64,000 bases of DNA from Patiria miniata (taxonomy: Eukaryota > Echinodermata > Asteroidea > Valvatida > Asterinidae), in NCBI RefSeq assembly GCF_015706575.1, contig NW_024037075.1:10973746-11037745 (forward strand). The letters run 5' to 3'. The notes below the pieces were generated by a model. That model worked only from the letters and a program-made list of their open reading frames with translations, did no database searches and was not told the origin of the DNA. Position numbers and translations under genes: made by a program. Within the stretch, counting starts at the first letter, position 1. The number at the start of each line of letters is the position of its first letter. Positions 9,901 to 18,424 of the stretch are shown here, one piece after another.

Positions 9901-12324
9901 AAAAGTCGCCCATGGTAAGGAAAGGGTTAATCAAACCGCGTCGTTTCCTGTCAGAATTGAGGGAGAGCCTCTCGGCCTTTGGCTCAGACCTCAAGCGCAA
10001 CCTGATCGACTCCATGAAGAAAACCTGGAAGTCCATCCACGAGTTTGCCTTGGCTCATCGGAGCGGTGCGGAGGCTGCGGTCCCTGCTGTCTCATCGGAG
10101 GAGATGGAGGCGGTGGCCGAGAAGCTAAGCATGGAGGAGATGGCGAGACAAGAGCAGGAACGAGAAGGGTTGTCATCAAGGGAACCAGGTATGATTTCAA
10201 TAGAATGTTATATTTTTCCAGCTTCAGAACACTGTACGAAGCCAGAAAATCTAGGAAACGTTTACAACTTCATGTCTGAGTAAAGACTTAATTATCTGAT
10301 GACTACAATTCGAAGCCAGCACTGACATGGCACAACACCTGCAGTGGTATGTGTACACTAAGACATGGGCATGAGTGTTGCCCTACCATAGTCTTGGCAA
10401 TTGGCCGGGGTTTGAAAGGCTAGTGTTTGAATTATCATAGCGAGTCGGCTCTGTCTGACATGCATTCAAGTTCCATCAAGTTGCAGAGTGGTTGCCAAGT
10501 AGTGTGTCATGTGTTTAAACTCTTCAGCAGGCATCCGGATAATTGACCACGATGATATCAGGTGTCTGGCTCCCACAATACCTGTAAAAGCACAGCCCTA
10601 AAAATAAAGATTACATCGGCTTTCACATTTCCATATATAAGCACCGTGTTAGCAGTCCACACTCTGGTGCATCACGACTGGACTACTGTAATCAGCCTCT
10701 TGATTGGTATCAGTCAGAAACTGAAAAAGAGGCTTGAAAATGTTCAGCGATCTGCTGCCAGAGTAATTTCAAACAAACGGAAGTTCGACTCCATCACTCC
10801 TGAACTTATCAAATTTCACTGACTTCCAATCACACAAAGAATCAACTACAAGGTCATCATTCTTATGTTTAAAGCGTACTGGAAACAAGCTCCCGCTTAC
10901 ATCATGGACATGCTCCAAATTAGTTCTCAACAGAGACGACTTCGATCATCAACCTCCTGTTCACTGCACTTTGTTGAGCCTAGAACCCATTGTGTCTCTT
11001 TTGCTGATGGATCATTTTCTGTATACGGCCCCAGAATCTGGAACAAACTTCCAGAATACATTACAGATACCACCTCACTGCATACATTCAAGACACTCCT
11101 GAAAGCTCACCTGTTTCAGGAGGCATGCCGTCAGTAATTTTTCTTCTTTTTGGTGCCCCATCAGCGCCTTGGAGCAAACTTTTTGATTTTGGCGCTTTAT
11201 AAATTTCTTTTGATTGATTGATTGATTGATATTTTCTTTGTTATATAACATAGGTCCATCCACAGAATGTGAGCTGAGATTGGGTCAGCTGAACAATGGA
11301 CGTCGGATAGACTACGTCCTCCAAGAGGCACCACTGGAGAGCTTCAATGAGTATCTCTTTGCACTGGGAAGCCACACTTGCTACTGGTGAGTAGTCTTAA
11401 GTCTTAAGGCTAATACAACTCGGCATGAAAGCAAACGTTAACGTGAATTTGTGACGTCGCGTAAATTTTCACACAACGATTTGGTATCAAATTTTGCATC
11501 AAATTAGCTTTGTATTCACATTCGCAAATTCACCTGCCTCATGGCAAAGATAGTTAAAAGGTCAAGAAAAGAATATCCCTTCATCAACGAGGGTATACTC
11601 AGGGTTCTACCTTAACTTTTTTGTTCACTAGCCAGCCGGTCTACTGAAACAGACTCTTAATCAGCCCGCTGGCATTTTCACAAGCCTGCATTTTTTTTTA
11701 AGCTCAAACACAAAATGGCGTATTTTCAGGCTCAATTCTGAGGCAATTATCTGTGCTTTTAATAAACAGATCTAGTAATTGAACTGTTAAAAACAGTTCA
11801 TAAAATTAGACACAAGTTGATGAGGTTTTCTTTCTGAATTTAATGATTAATGTCTTCCTGTCCGTTCATCTTTGCCATATCCCAATAATTTTGTTGACTC
11901 GCCAGCCAGGCTACTTAAGGAATAGTGTGACTAGCCCGCCGCTGTTTTGACTAGCATTTGGCTAGCGGGCTACCGCTAATTTTGAACCCTGGCATACTAT
12001 AAATTCACTTTCTTCTTAGTAGATTTCAGTGCACCCTCAAATTAATTTGTTACCAACTCACAGAAAAATCAGAAACAAAATTGGAAGAACGAGAAAAGCA
12101 AAACAAAAAACAAATGAAGAAATGTTTTTATTCAACGTGTACACCTAGTTTTTATTTACATCTATGTTTGCAAGAGGTTTAAAGCTTCCTGTCTCTTTGT
12201 GTACAGGGATTCTGAGGACACAGTACTACTGATCTTGAAGGAGGTGTATGCATCATTGGGCGTGTTTCCTCTTGTTCATGGTCCCAAGCAAGACTCCACT
12301 CCAGCCACGCCCTTACATCACTAG
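1..12324 (+). CDS. SEC23IP: SEC23IP (p125)-like DDHD-domain protein, 3' twelve exons, 5' partial
   Basis: Exons: 2-209, 953-1042, 1986-2127, 2515-2723, 3278-3531, 4557-4652, 5207-5366, 7234-7400, 9097-9202, 9955-10188, 11254-11386, 12207-12324 (stop TAG). All junctions are GT-AG and in phase, giving 638 residues; the N-terminal part lies upstream of the window. Seen in order: a possible end of a WWE-like segment (VWHKRLEF), the alpha/beta-hydrolase region with HGIGP and the lipase elbow GHSLGS (Ser codon 2717-2719, next to the exon 4/5 junction), a SAM domain across exons 5-7 (LGPRKK), and a DDHD domain in exons 8-12 ([40 protein letters not shown]). Phrases such as GDATGVDR and [13 protein letters not shown] match vertebrate SEC23IP better than DDHD2. 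In vertebrates SEC23IP binds Sec23/Sec31 at ER exit sites, and its SAM-DDHD module binds phosphoinositides; its lipase activity is less well established than that of DDHD2. The orthologue choice is inference because the Sec23-binding N-terminus is not visible. Confidence 0.92.
284..736. repeat. MITE with ~30-bp terminal inverted repeats, in SEC23IP intron
   Basis: The left end TATATGTGACCGGCTC (from 284) is repeated inverted at the right end GAGCCGGTCACATATA (to 736), and the match continues inward through CACAAAAAAGGGTATTA and its complement. About 450 bp lie between the outer ends. No transposase is visible, so it is non-autonomous. The outermost TA or TATA may be the target duplication, but the exact edge is ambiguous because the arms themselves end in TATA. 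Confidence 0.8.
1183..1799. mobile_element. Non-autonomous hAT-type element built of GAGTC/TCGAG pentamers
   Basis: It starts CAGAGTTGTAACGAGTCA and ends with the complementary TGAGTCATTACAACTCTG. The flanking 8-mers GCCAGTGT (1175-1182) and GCCAGTGG (1800-1807) match at 7 of 8 positions, as expected of an 8-bp hAT target duplication. Inside each end lie dense GAGTC/TCGAG pentamer arrays (about 1207-1360 and 1628-1780) around a unique AT-rich centre. There is no transposase. The superfamily call rests on the CAG end and the 8-bp duplication. Confidence 0.75.
2763..2835. repeat. Small foldback in SEC23IP intron 4
   Basis: GGCTTGAAATTACATACGAG at 2763 pairs with CTCGCGTGTAATTTCAAGCC ending at 2835, with few mismatches. 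The loop holds a second dyad, AGTGGCTGCAGCCGCT. It lies 40 bp inside the donor of exon 4. It may be a short MITE remnant or a structured intronic element. Confidence 0.6.
3718..4523 (+). mobile_element. TTAA-flanked MITE, copy A (with a nested insertion)
   Basis: The element lies between two TTAA tetranucleotides (3718-3721 and 4520-4523). Left end AGCCAGAGTCCATCATTTG; right end CAAATGATGGACTATGCCT. The TTAA target suggests a piggyBac-type (or other TTAA-specific) mobilising transposase. The same sequence occurs at 7515-8064 in this orientation and at 5402-5920 inverted. A second element (3788-4056) is inserted into it. No coding capacity. Confidence 0.82.
3788..4056. mobile_element. Short TIR element (family CATGGGCGTCGC) nested in copy A
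   Basis: Perfect 12-bp terminal inverted repeats CATGGGCGTCGC / GCGACGCCCATG are flanked by a perfect 8-bp duplication GACATACT (3780-3787 and 4057-4064). The inside is almost all poly-G, poly-C and poly-A blocks. An 8-bp duplication with short TIRs fits a hAT-type MITE. The uninterrupted copies at 5402-5920 and 7515-8064 confirm the insertion point. A relative lies at 48174-48479. Confidence 0.88.
4757..4886. repeat. Near-perfect foldback hairpin in SEC23IP intron 6
   Basis: The arm starting CCTCTGTACTGATGACGTCA at 4757 is mirrored by TGACGTCATCAGTACAGAGG ending at 4886. The ~52-nt arms run to CTTTCCTATGG / CCATAGGAAAG and enclose a ~26-nt loop. Each arm holds a TGACGTCA CRE-like octamer. 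Most likely a snapback MITE. Confidence 0.8.
5402..5920 (-). mobile_element. TTAA-flanked MITE, copy B (inverted)
   Basis: Same family as 3718-4523 but in the opposite orientation. It is flanked by TTAA at 5402-5405 and 5917-5920, with ends ATATAGTCCATCATTTG and CAAATGATGGACTATAG. It lies in SEC23IP intron 7. Inner landmarks shared with the other copies include AAGGGGACTAAA (in complement) and the palindromic GGTGCGTCTTAAGACGCACC block. Copies A and B flank exons 6 and 7 as inverted repeats. Confidence 0.82.
6226..6911 (+). repeat. tRNA-derived SINE with a fourfold tandem 103-bp head
   Basis: Repeat starts at 6226, 6329, 6432 and 6535 give an exact 103-bp period. Each of the first three units carries a pol III A-box-like stretch (GTGGCCTCGTGGTTAAGG) and a B box (GGGTTCGAGTCC). 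The fourth loses the B box and runs into a body with CCTTGAGCAAGGCACTT and a CACGCAGGAGTAAATGGG block, then an L2-like TAAGCGCTGTGATT tail and an (ATT)n microsatellite (6870-6911). A related SINE lies inverted at 20836-21105. Confidence 0.85.
7515..8064 (+). mobile_element. TTAA-flanked MITE, copy C
   Basis: Same family and orientation as 3718-4523, but without the nested insert, flanked by TTAA (7515-7518 and 8061-8064). It lies in SEC23IP intron 8, about 115 bp downstream of exon 8. It is the clean reference for the pre-insertion state of copy A. Confidence 0.83.
8862..9004. repeat. Long hairpin just upstream of SEC23IP exon 9
   Basis: Arms of about 66 nt centre on GATAATT near 8932. The inner 25 nt, containing GACCGGTGGGAGTCTGGAT and its complement, are essentially perfect; the outer part (GGGAATAAAT...) is diverged. 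The arm ends about 92 bp before the exon 9 acceptor. The preceding 8380-8860 stretch repeats fragments such as ATTCATAAATACC in inverted form, so this may be one end of a larger foldback element. Confidence 0.7.
10562..11240 (+). mobile_element. 3' end of an L2/CR1-type LINE (reverse transcriptase C-terminus)
   Basis: Translation gives the typical ORF2 tail: [17 protein letters not shown], then [47 protein letters not shown], and [13 protein letters not shown]. The expected HWLP motif reads H-stop-LP (TGA for TGG near 10820), so the copy is dead, and it is heavily 5'-truncated. It ends with GGCGCTTTATAAATTT and an (ATTG)n tail, typical of L2/CR1 elements. It sits in the SEC23IP intron and its tail reaches nearly to the exon 11 acceptor at 11253. 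Confidence 0.85.
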
Positions 12325-14300
12325 CACATCAACGACATCTCATCGTTACTTTAAATTTTTAAAGGAATATGAGCAGCTTTGACATATTGTAGTAAACTGC
12401 TGCTAGCGAAATATACACAACATTGCCTAAAAATTCTGTAATATATCACACAGTTTTAAAATATGAGATTATACAAATAACAAATGTTTGTGAGTGCGAT
12501 GGTAAGAATAATTTCAAGAGGTGACAGATTGAATGTTCTATTCCACGAGGCGAAGCCGAGTGGAATAGAACATTCAATCTGTCACCGAATGAAATAATTC
12601 TTTCCATCGCACGAACGTAAAACATTCGTTATTTGTTTTATACAACACCTGAATAAATTCTCGTCATTTGATTGGTAAATTATAAACTACAATTTATTTT
12701 GATTTTAAAGATGTTGAACTACCCCTTCACGAAAATGTTTGAACCCAACGCTGTAGCGCTGGCTCTTTGGAACAATACGCGCTACGCTGAACGCTCACAC
12801 CAGCATGCAATTTGCACGCAAATACCGCGTCATGGAACAAGCGCAAAGTGAAACGGTATAACGCAATAACGCATGGGTATAACGCATGGTCGCATCGTGC
12901 ATTATACCGAATAATAATATGTCACGTGATCTACAATTCACCAATCAGATGACGGGGATTTATGCAGGTGTTGTATAAAAATAAATAACGGATGCTCCAG
13001 AGTTATCTTAATCATTAAAATTTGGCTTGTCAACTTAAACAACGGCAGTGAGAGTTTTTAAAATTTGATCTGTCATGTCCATTTGCGTCGATTTATTTTT
13101 CTGTTATTATTTGTAGCACATGGTTGTATTATGTTAAATATATTTGTTCAGAAACCTTGGCAAGAAAATGTTAAGTTGTCAAAATGAGACTAGTAACTAT
13201 AAGTTTTTTAAATGACCCCAAGAAACATTAAGTTGACATCAGTGGCTATCACTGTGCCTTTAGACAAGACTTTTGGTCATTAACTAACTCCCCAGCCTAA
13301 TTTACTAGGAACCATACCCATTCAGGCAAATTCCAACACCCACATGGGAAATTGTACACACACGCTGTTGGACTTAGTTTCTGGAGGTATGCCAACCCCA
13401 GTGTAAAAGACCATCTGTTTAGGGGAACTGTACCTATCCCAACAGATTTAAACACAAACCTGCTGTTGAACTTAACTTTGATGGGTTGTGTTCGGTTAGG
13501 GTTAGGGAGCTGTATATTGACCTGACTCTTAAGGCTGTGACCCAGGAAAGATGCTTTGCAAAACTCAGAACCTAACCTACTTAGCTGTATTAAACTGACC
13601 CATTGAGAAAAGGAGAAAATGCCGGAGATTAATGTTTGTTGTGAAATCTTGTAGCTTTTTGAAAAAGACAGAACTGTTTTGATTTAACGCAAGATTTCAA
13701 AACCAAACCACTTTATAATTAAGAAAATGATTGAATTATTTAATTTTGAAGTCTTAAACCCTCAAAAAAAATTAGGGAAAATATTGAGTGCAGCACACTT
13801 CACCGACAGCTAACAGTTCTACAATTCTTCATGTTTTTATAGGCATTACTGGTTAACTCGGAGCTTGCAATCACAGCCGCAGCCTTTAATTGAAAAGAAA
13901 GTGTAAAAACAAATGTGGGTCTGCACATGGGCAGGAACATGAATAAAATGTAAAACAAGCATATATTGGTAATCTTGCCAAATAAAACGCATCTGTGAAA
14001 AAATTGAACATACTGATAATTGCCTAACTACGTTTTAAAAATTATGACTGAAAAACGAAATATGTATGTTAACATATTTGTGCTAAAAGTTATCAAATTT
14101 CTTCGGTCGATTGTTTTGTTTTGTTTTCAGCTAGAGAACAACGCTATTTAATACATTATTATTTTTTTGTTGAATTATCTCGTTTAGCAGTATATCAATC
14201 TTCTTTATAGGCCTACTTGCTTTTGTTTGCTCTTGTATAAATAAAACCAAATAAAACCAAACAAAGTTGTTTCGTTTTTATTTATTTACTTATTTTTCAT
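12325..14300 (+). other. SEC23IP 3' UTR and flank
   Basis: AT-rich sequence without coding signal after the SEC23IP stop codon. Possible poly(A) signals AATAAA occur at 13942-13947, 13981-13986 and near 14239; which is used cannot be told. It contains a foldback element (12470-13000). A low-complexity G run lies just beyond, at 14370-14397. Confidence 0.4.
12470..13000. repeat. Composite foldback element in the SEC23IP 3' flank
   Basis: An inner hairpin has arms GTGACAGATTGAATGTTCTA (12520s) and its exact complement (12560s) around GGCGAAGCC. An outer pair consists of ATAACAAATG with GTGCGATGG and their complements (to about 12640). A second inverted pair, TACAACACCTGAATAAA (near 12641) and TTTATGCAGGTGTTGTA (near 12960), suggests that the whole ~530 bp is one element. 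Confidence 0.7.
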
Positions 14301-14734
14301 ATTTTCTAAATCCTTTTTTTTTAATCTGTCAAATCAGTGGTTCTTTATTGCGGCGGGGAGGGGGTGTGGTCATTTTTTTTTGGGGGGGGGCGGGGGTGTT
14401 TACGTTTAAAGCCAATTTTTACCCTTAAACTGTTTGCCCACATTTGCCTAATAAAACTTCATATTCCAAATTTTGGATACTACATGTAATTCTATCCGTA
14501 CCGAGTAATCCGTTTTTCTACACACACAAAAATGACTAATGAAATTATACTTTTATTGGCCCATGGTCATCAGCAATCAAGTCTGAAGACACTCAACGAT
14601 GTTGATTTCTTGTTCAAGAAATAACGAAGTAATTACCTACGACCACACATAACTCATCTTTCAGATATTTAAATTTGATATCATTATAGAAAAAGTTTTG
14701 CTGACAAAAGGAGAGAATCTACGTTTTCCCGTTT

Positions 14735-15690
14735 CCTGATCCTCCTGATCCTGCGCGCGCGGGGCCGGGGATCAGTTTGATTTTTCGCAAGGAATTGTGG
14801 GTATGCTTGTCATTGTCGCCATTTTGTGAGTGTCAAAATTATTTAAAAGCAGACGACGCACATGACGCAGATTTACGATTTTTTTGTTTCACGAGGAAAT
14901 ACCTCCAACTGGACACAACAGCTCCCAAACATCTTCCAACAGCTGCTTTAGCGAGGACTGCAAATAGATGGCGTCTATTTATTCGTAAAGGAAACCAAAA
15001 CATTGTCAAAACTCGCAGGGTTTGTCAATATTTTGACAACCAGAGGCGTACAACTACAATTTCGGCACGTGTGTCTCGCCCACTGACAACACGGCGTTGC
15101 ATTCCGCGATCCGTAGTGTGACAGCTCGGACCATTCCTTGCTTATGCCAGTGCTACGACCATTCCTTGCTGTATGCTCGGACAAAGTGAGTACAGTCTGT
15201 TTTTCCCCACATTTAAGTAATTTCACAGAAACAATAATTTCTGGAGACTTGTAATATTGTAGTGCTTATCCTGAACCTAAAACATGGCTCAAAAGTTTCA
15301 GAAGCGACGCACAAATTACCCCGATATTTGTGCCGCCATGTTTGTTTACTTGTATTTATTGAACGGACGGGTATGTTATAACTTTACTAGCACACAGCGT
15401 CACACCGGTCACACAAACTACTTTTCAATATTCCTGGTCCATCCAATAAGACTCTAAATGCAGAGTAGATTCCCATTTGTAGCAAGATTTAGTCAATCCC
15501 TATACACTGTGACCACATTAGTCCGGTACGGTGATAGAAATGGACCGTCTTTATCGTGCGTGGTTGCCGGGCAGACCGAGCCAGGACACGGGCAAGGGCC
15601 TGGCAGCAACACGGTCCAGTGCCACGGGGCTGGTCGCGCTGATGGACGGCCGCTTCGACTTGTGTGTGTCTTGCGGGATTTTATGGGGGA
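14735..15690. promoter_or_regulatory. GC/CpG-rich patch between SEC23IP and pcgf, possible promoter
   Basis: Two GC-rich islands stand out from AT-rich flanks: 14735-15190 (with GCGCGCGCGGGGCCGGGG and a YY1-like element GTCGCCATTTTGTG, which reads AAAATGGCGAC on the - strand) and 15520-15690. A consensus donor AAAGTGAGT occurs at about 15184. Short reading frames here, including a 54-codon one from 15540, match nothing I recognise. It could be a promoter with a non-coding exon, or a degraded mobile element. Confidence 0.3.
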
Positions 15691-15713
15691 ATTTTACCAC
15701 ATAGGCAGGAAAG

Positions 15714-15810
15714 ATGTCTTGGCAGTAACAGACCCCATCTCAAGCGTAGATAGATTATGTCTTGGCACAATGACAGTAACCGACCACACCTCAAGCCTAG
15801 ATAGATATTA
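15714..15810. repeat. Tandem duplication, unit about 52 bp
   Basis: Two adjacent units share GATGTCTTGGCA / TATGTCTTGGCA, then GTAACAGACC / GTAACCGACC, then CTCAAGC and TAGATAGAT, with small differences. Function unknown. Confidence 0.65.
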
Positions 15811-15899
15811 AACTTTTTATATATATTAGCTTTTTGGTTTCGAAAAAACTTTTGTGACATAGTATTACAGTAAGATATTGAACCCATCGCATTGGGAAT

Positions 15900-18424
15900 T
15901 GCTCATTTATTCAATCCCCCATTCCAAGCCCTCATTCCAATCCCCCATTCCAAGTGTTTGGTGGTCAGCCTAGTTTATTTTTTTTATCATTAAGTCATCT
16001 GAATAACGCTACTTGCATTGTATTTATTACTGTGTTTACCATGCATCCAAAGCTCAGGGTATAAAAAATGAACCTGGATATAAATAGATCAACTAAAATC
16101 GTTGATAGATTTTGTATGTAAATTATTTTTCTGGCATTGTTCTATTTTCACAAATTTAAAAGCTTTGAGTGAATGTTTGCGAGTTCATCTCCTAACATGT
16201 GCAAACATAACAAGCAGTAAAAATCAGTGCACGGTACTTTTATTTTCAGTGTCTGGTGGTTTCATGAAGTTAGCTCCCAAAATGATTCTAAGGGTTTACT
16301 GTTCTTGAAATAAATAAAATGTACTCCGGTATGCATGTGATGGTGTTCAAGGATTCATTTTGAAAATTAAACAAATCATTCTCTTATTGCTCTGAAAAGT
16401 GAGTAAATAAAAGAGAAATCGTAGAAATTATAAACCCCGTGATTTTGACCTTGATTTATGTAAAAACACCAACGTAAACTAAAAAGAGAAATCCCCAAAA
16501 TAAAAAACAACACAAACTGCTCAATTCGATTTGTGGCAGGTTGTAATGTGACTGCTCTTTAATGATCTTTAATATGTTCAAATAAAGAAATATAAAACTT
16601 TGGAAATTAATAAAATGTCAGGTGATTGGCAAGATATAAAAATTGTTACGCCCGAACACAAGTCTCATTTGTTCCATAGGAAGTGTAAAAAATGGAGTGT
16701 TAAACTGAATAATTAAGATTGGAATACAAATTTAGGTAGAGTTACATAAATCTCATTTTCCCCAAAATACTCATGGTAACATCTCCCACAAGATCCTCGA
16801 CAAAATGGACGCAATTCTCATTTCTGACAATTTAGATTTTCAGCTTTTTTTCAATAACTTAACACATAACACATTACTTTACAAAACCAGATATATCAAG
16901 TAAAACACAACACTTCGTTCCACACAATACAAACCATTGAATGCCGTTATACAGAGGTACCTCATAGCAAAGCATTTGTTACCTATAAGTATCTATTATA
17001 AACATTATGAACATTTACTGTTTCAGTGTCTTGAATTACATCATTCTAAAACCTCTTTGTTAAAATAACACACCAACATATATCACCATAACTGTACACA
17101 AACTTTGCTAAAAGTTAATAAACTCAATACATTATTTCACAGCGACAATACGAAGCATTTTAGTATAGAGCATTTGTACCAATTTAGAAAAGGGATGTAA
17201 AAAAAGGTGTAGATTTGCGCCAAAATTGCATTGCAGATTTTTGTCATTTCGACTCAATGATAATTAAATACCGGTATCAAGGTTACAAATGTTCAAGTTA
17301 TATGTCTTCCACATTACTTGACTGCAACATGAATTGTCCTAGTTTTAAAGCAATTGGAATAACGAAAATGATGAAACCTATTTGAACCACGATATTGTGG
17401 GTTCGTGCACCTTTCTTTTCCTTGCTTGTAAGCTTTTTTTCTAAATCTTCTTTTTGCACTCCAGAACTGAACTTAATACTTTACAAATTAATACACATGT
17501 GTACATTTAGCGACTGTACATTGTCATAAATCTAATTCAAATAGTACAACACAATTTCACATCTTTGAAGAAACACTTAAGAGTTTGTCTGTTACTAAAC
17601 CTCGAAACGTTCGTCCACCGAAACTACTGTGAAGAGAATTACTTCATTGGCTTCCATTGTTGACCTAAAAGACAATGAGAACTTAAGTACACTGTAAAAA
17701 TGGTGCTTAGCATTTAAACACTTTTCTGGTACTCACTTGTTTACATGTTTAGTCTGAGACATGTTTAGGATTTTGCACTGTATGAAAGCCTGAACGTGCC
17801 ATTAATAATTACTTATAAAAGAGTCAAATCTGTATGTTCGTTTTACGTAGAGAGATGATAATGAAAGTGTGATAAAAGTGTGCATTTATAGCCTGTCATT
17901 TGACTTCAACCCGATAAGTCATTTTTATCCACCCGAGTGTTTTTTTTTCTTCCAAATTTCACTCGGGAGGTAACACACTGAGTATACAGTGTTTATGTCG
18001 GTGAAGGGGAAAACCTAATATTGATTAACATCACCCGACGCAAAACAATCCATCATTTTTATTCACTTTTACAATTTATACTTGATGGTACTAATGGGCT
18101 TTATACGCACTTAAACATGTCACAGACGTCCATACATCTAAACATGTCTTCGATTTACACATGTTTTAAAAGTGGGTAAAAACAAGTGTTGCGAAATGTG
18201 TTTAAACTCTAAACTCTGTTTTTACAGTGTCTTAAGTATAGTCTCAGTAGTCTTATAGCAATCCTGCATTTACACATTAAATAGCCCCGTGTCACATAGA
18301 GGCACACTACATGTCAGACAGATATCTAGATTAACTTTCTGATAGTTGTAAATTTGGTACCTGGAGGAATATGCAATATCTGTGCACCTGTTTAAAAAAA
18401 AAAGGAAATTTTATCACGGCACCC
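15900..18424 (-). other. AT-rich 3' flank of the short-tailed pcgf gene
   Basis: No coding sequence is recognised. On the - strand this is downstream of the PCGF stop codon and probably holds its 3' UTR. Several TTTATT (AATAAA on the - strand) occurrences exist, none decisive; the nearest lies within the repeat ending at 18055. Repeats of (T)CACTCGGG type lie at 17929-18055. Confidence 0.35.
17929..18055 (+). repeat. Dispersed repeat, copy 1
   Basis: The run from CACCCGAGTG through TTTCACTCGGGAGGTAAC, ACACTGAGTATACAGTG and GTCGGTGAAGGGG to TCACCCGACGCAAAA recurs in reverse complement at 18966-19080. It lies about 370 bp beyond the pcgf stop codon, probably in the 3' UTR. Confidence 0.75.

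Noticed and set aside
9912-10283. Start codon within SEC23IP exon 10 considered as a separate gene
   Set aside because: The frame is simply exon 10 (9955-10188) read with intron on both sides; the product continues the DDHD domain.
10562-11137. Frames considered as a host gene
   Set aside because: They carry reverse transcriptase C-terminal signatures with a stop inside the HWLP motif and end in a LINE-type tail.
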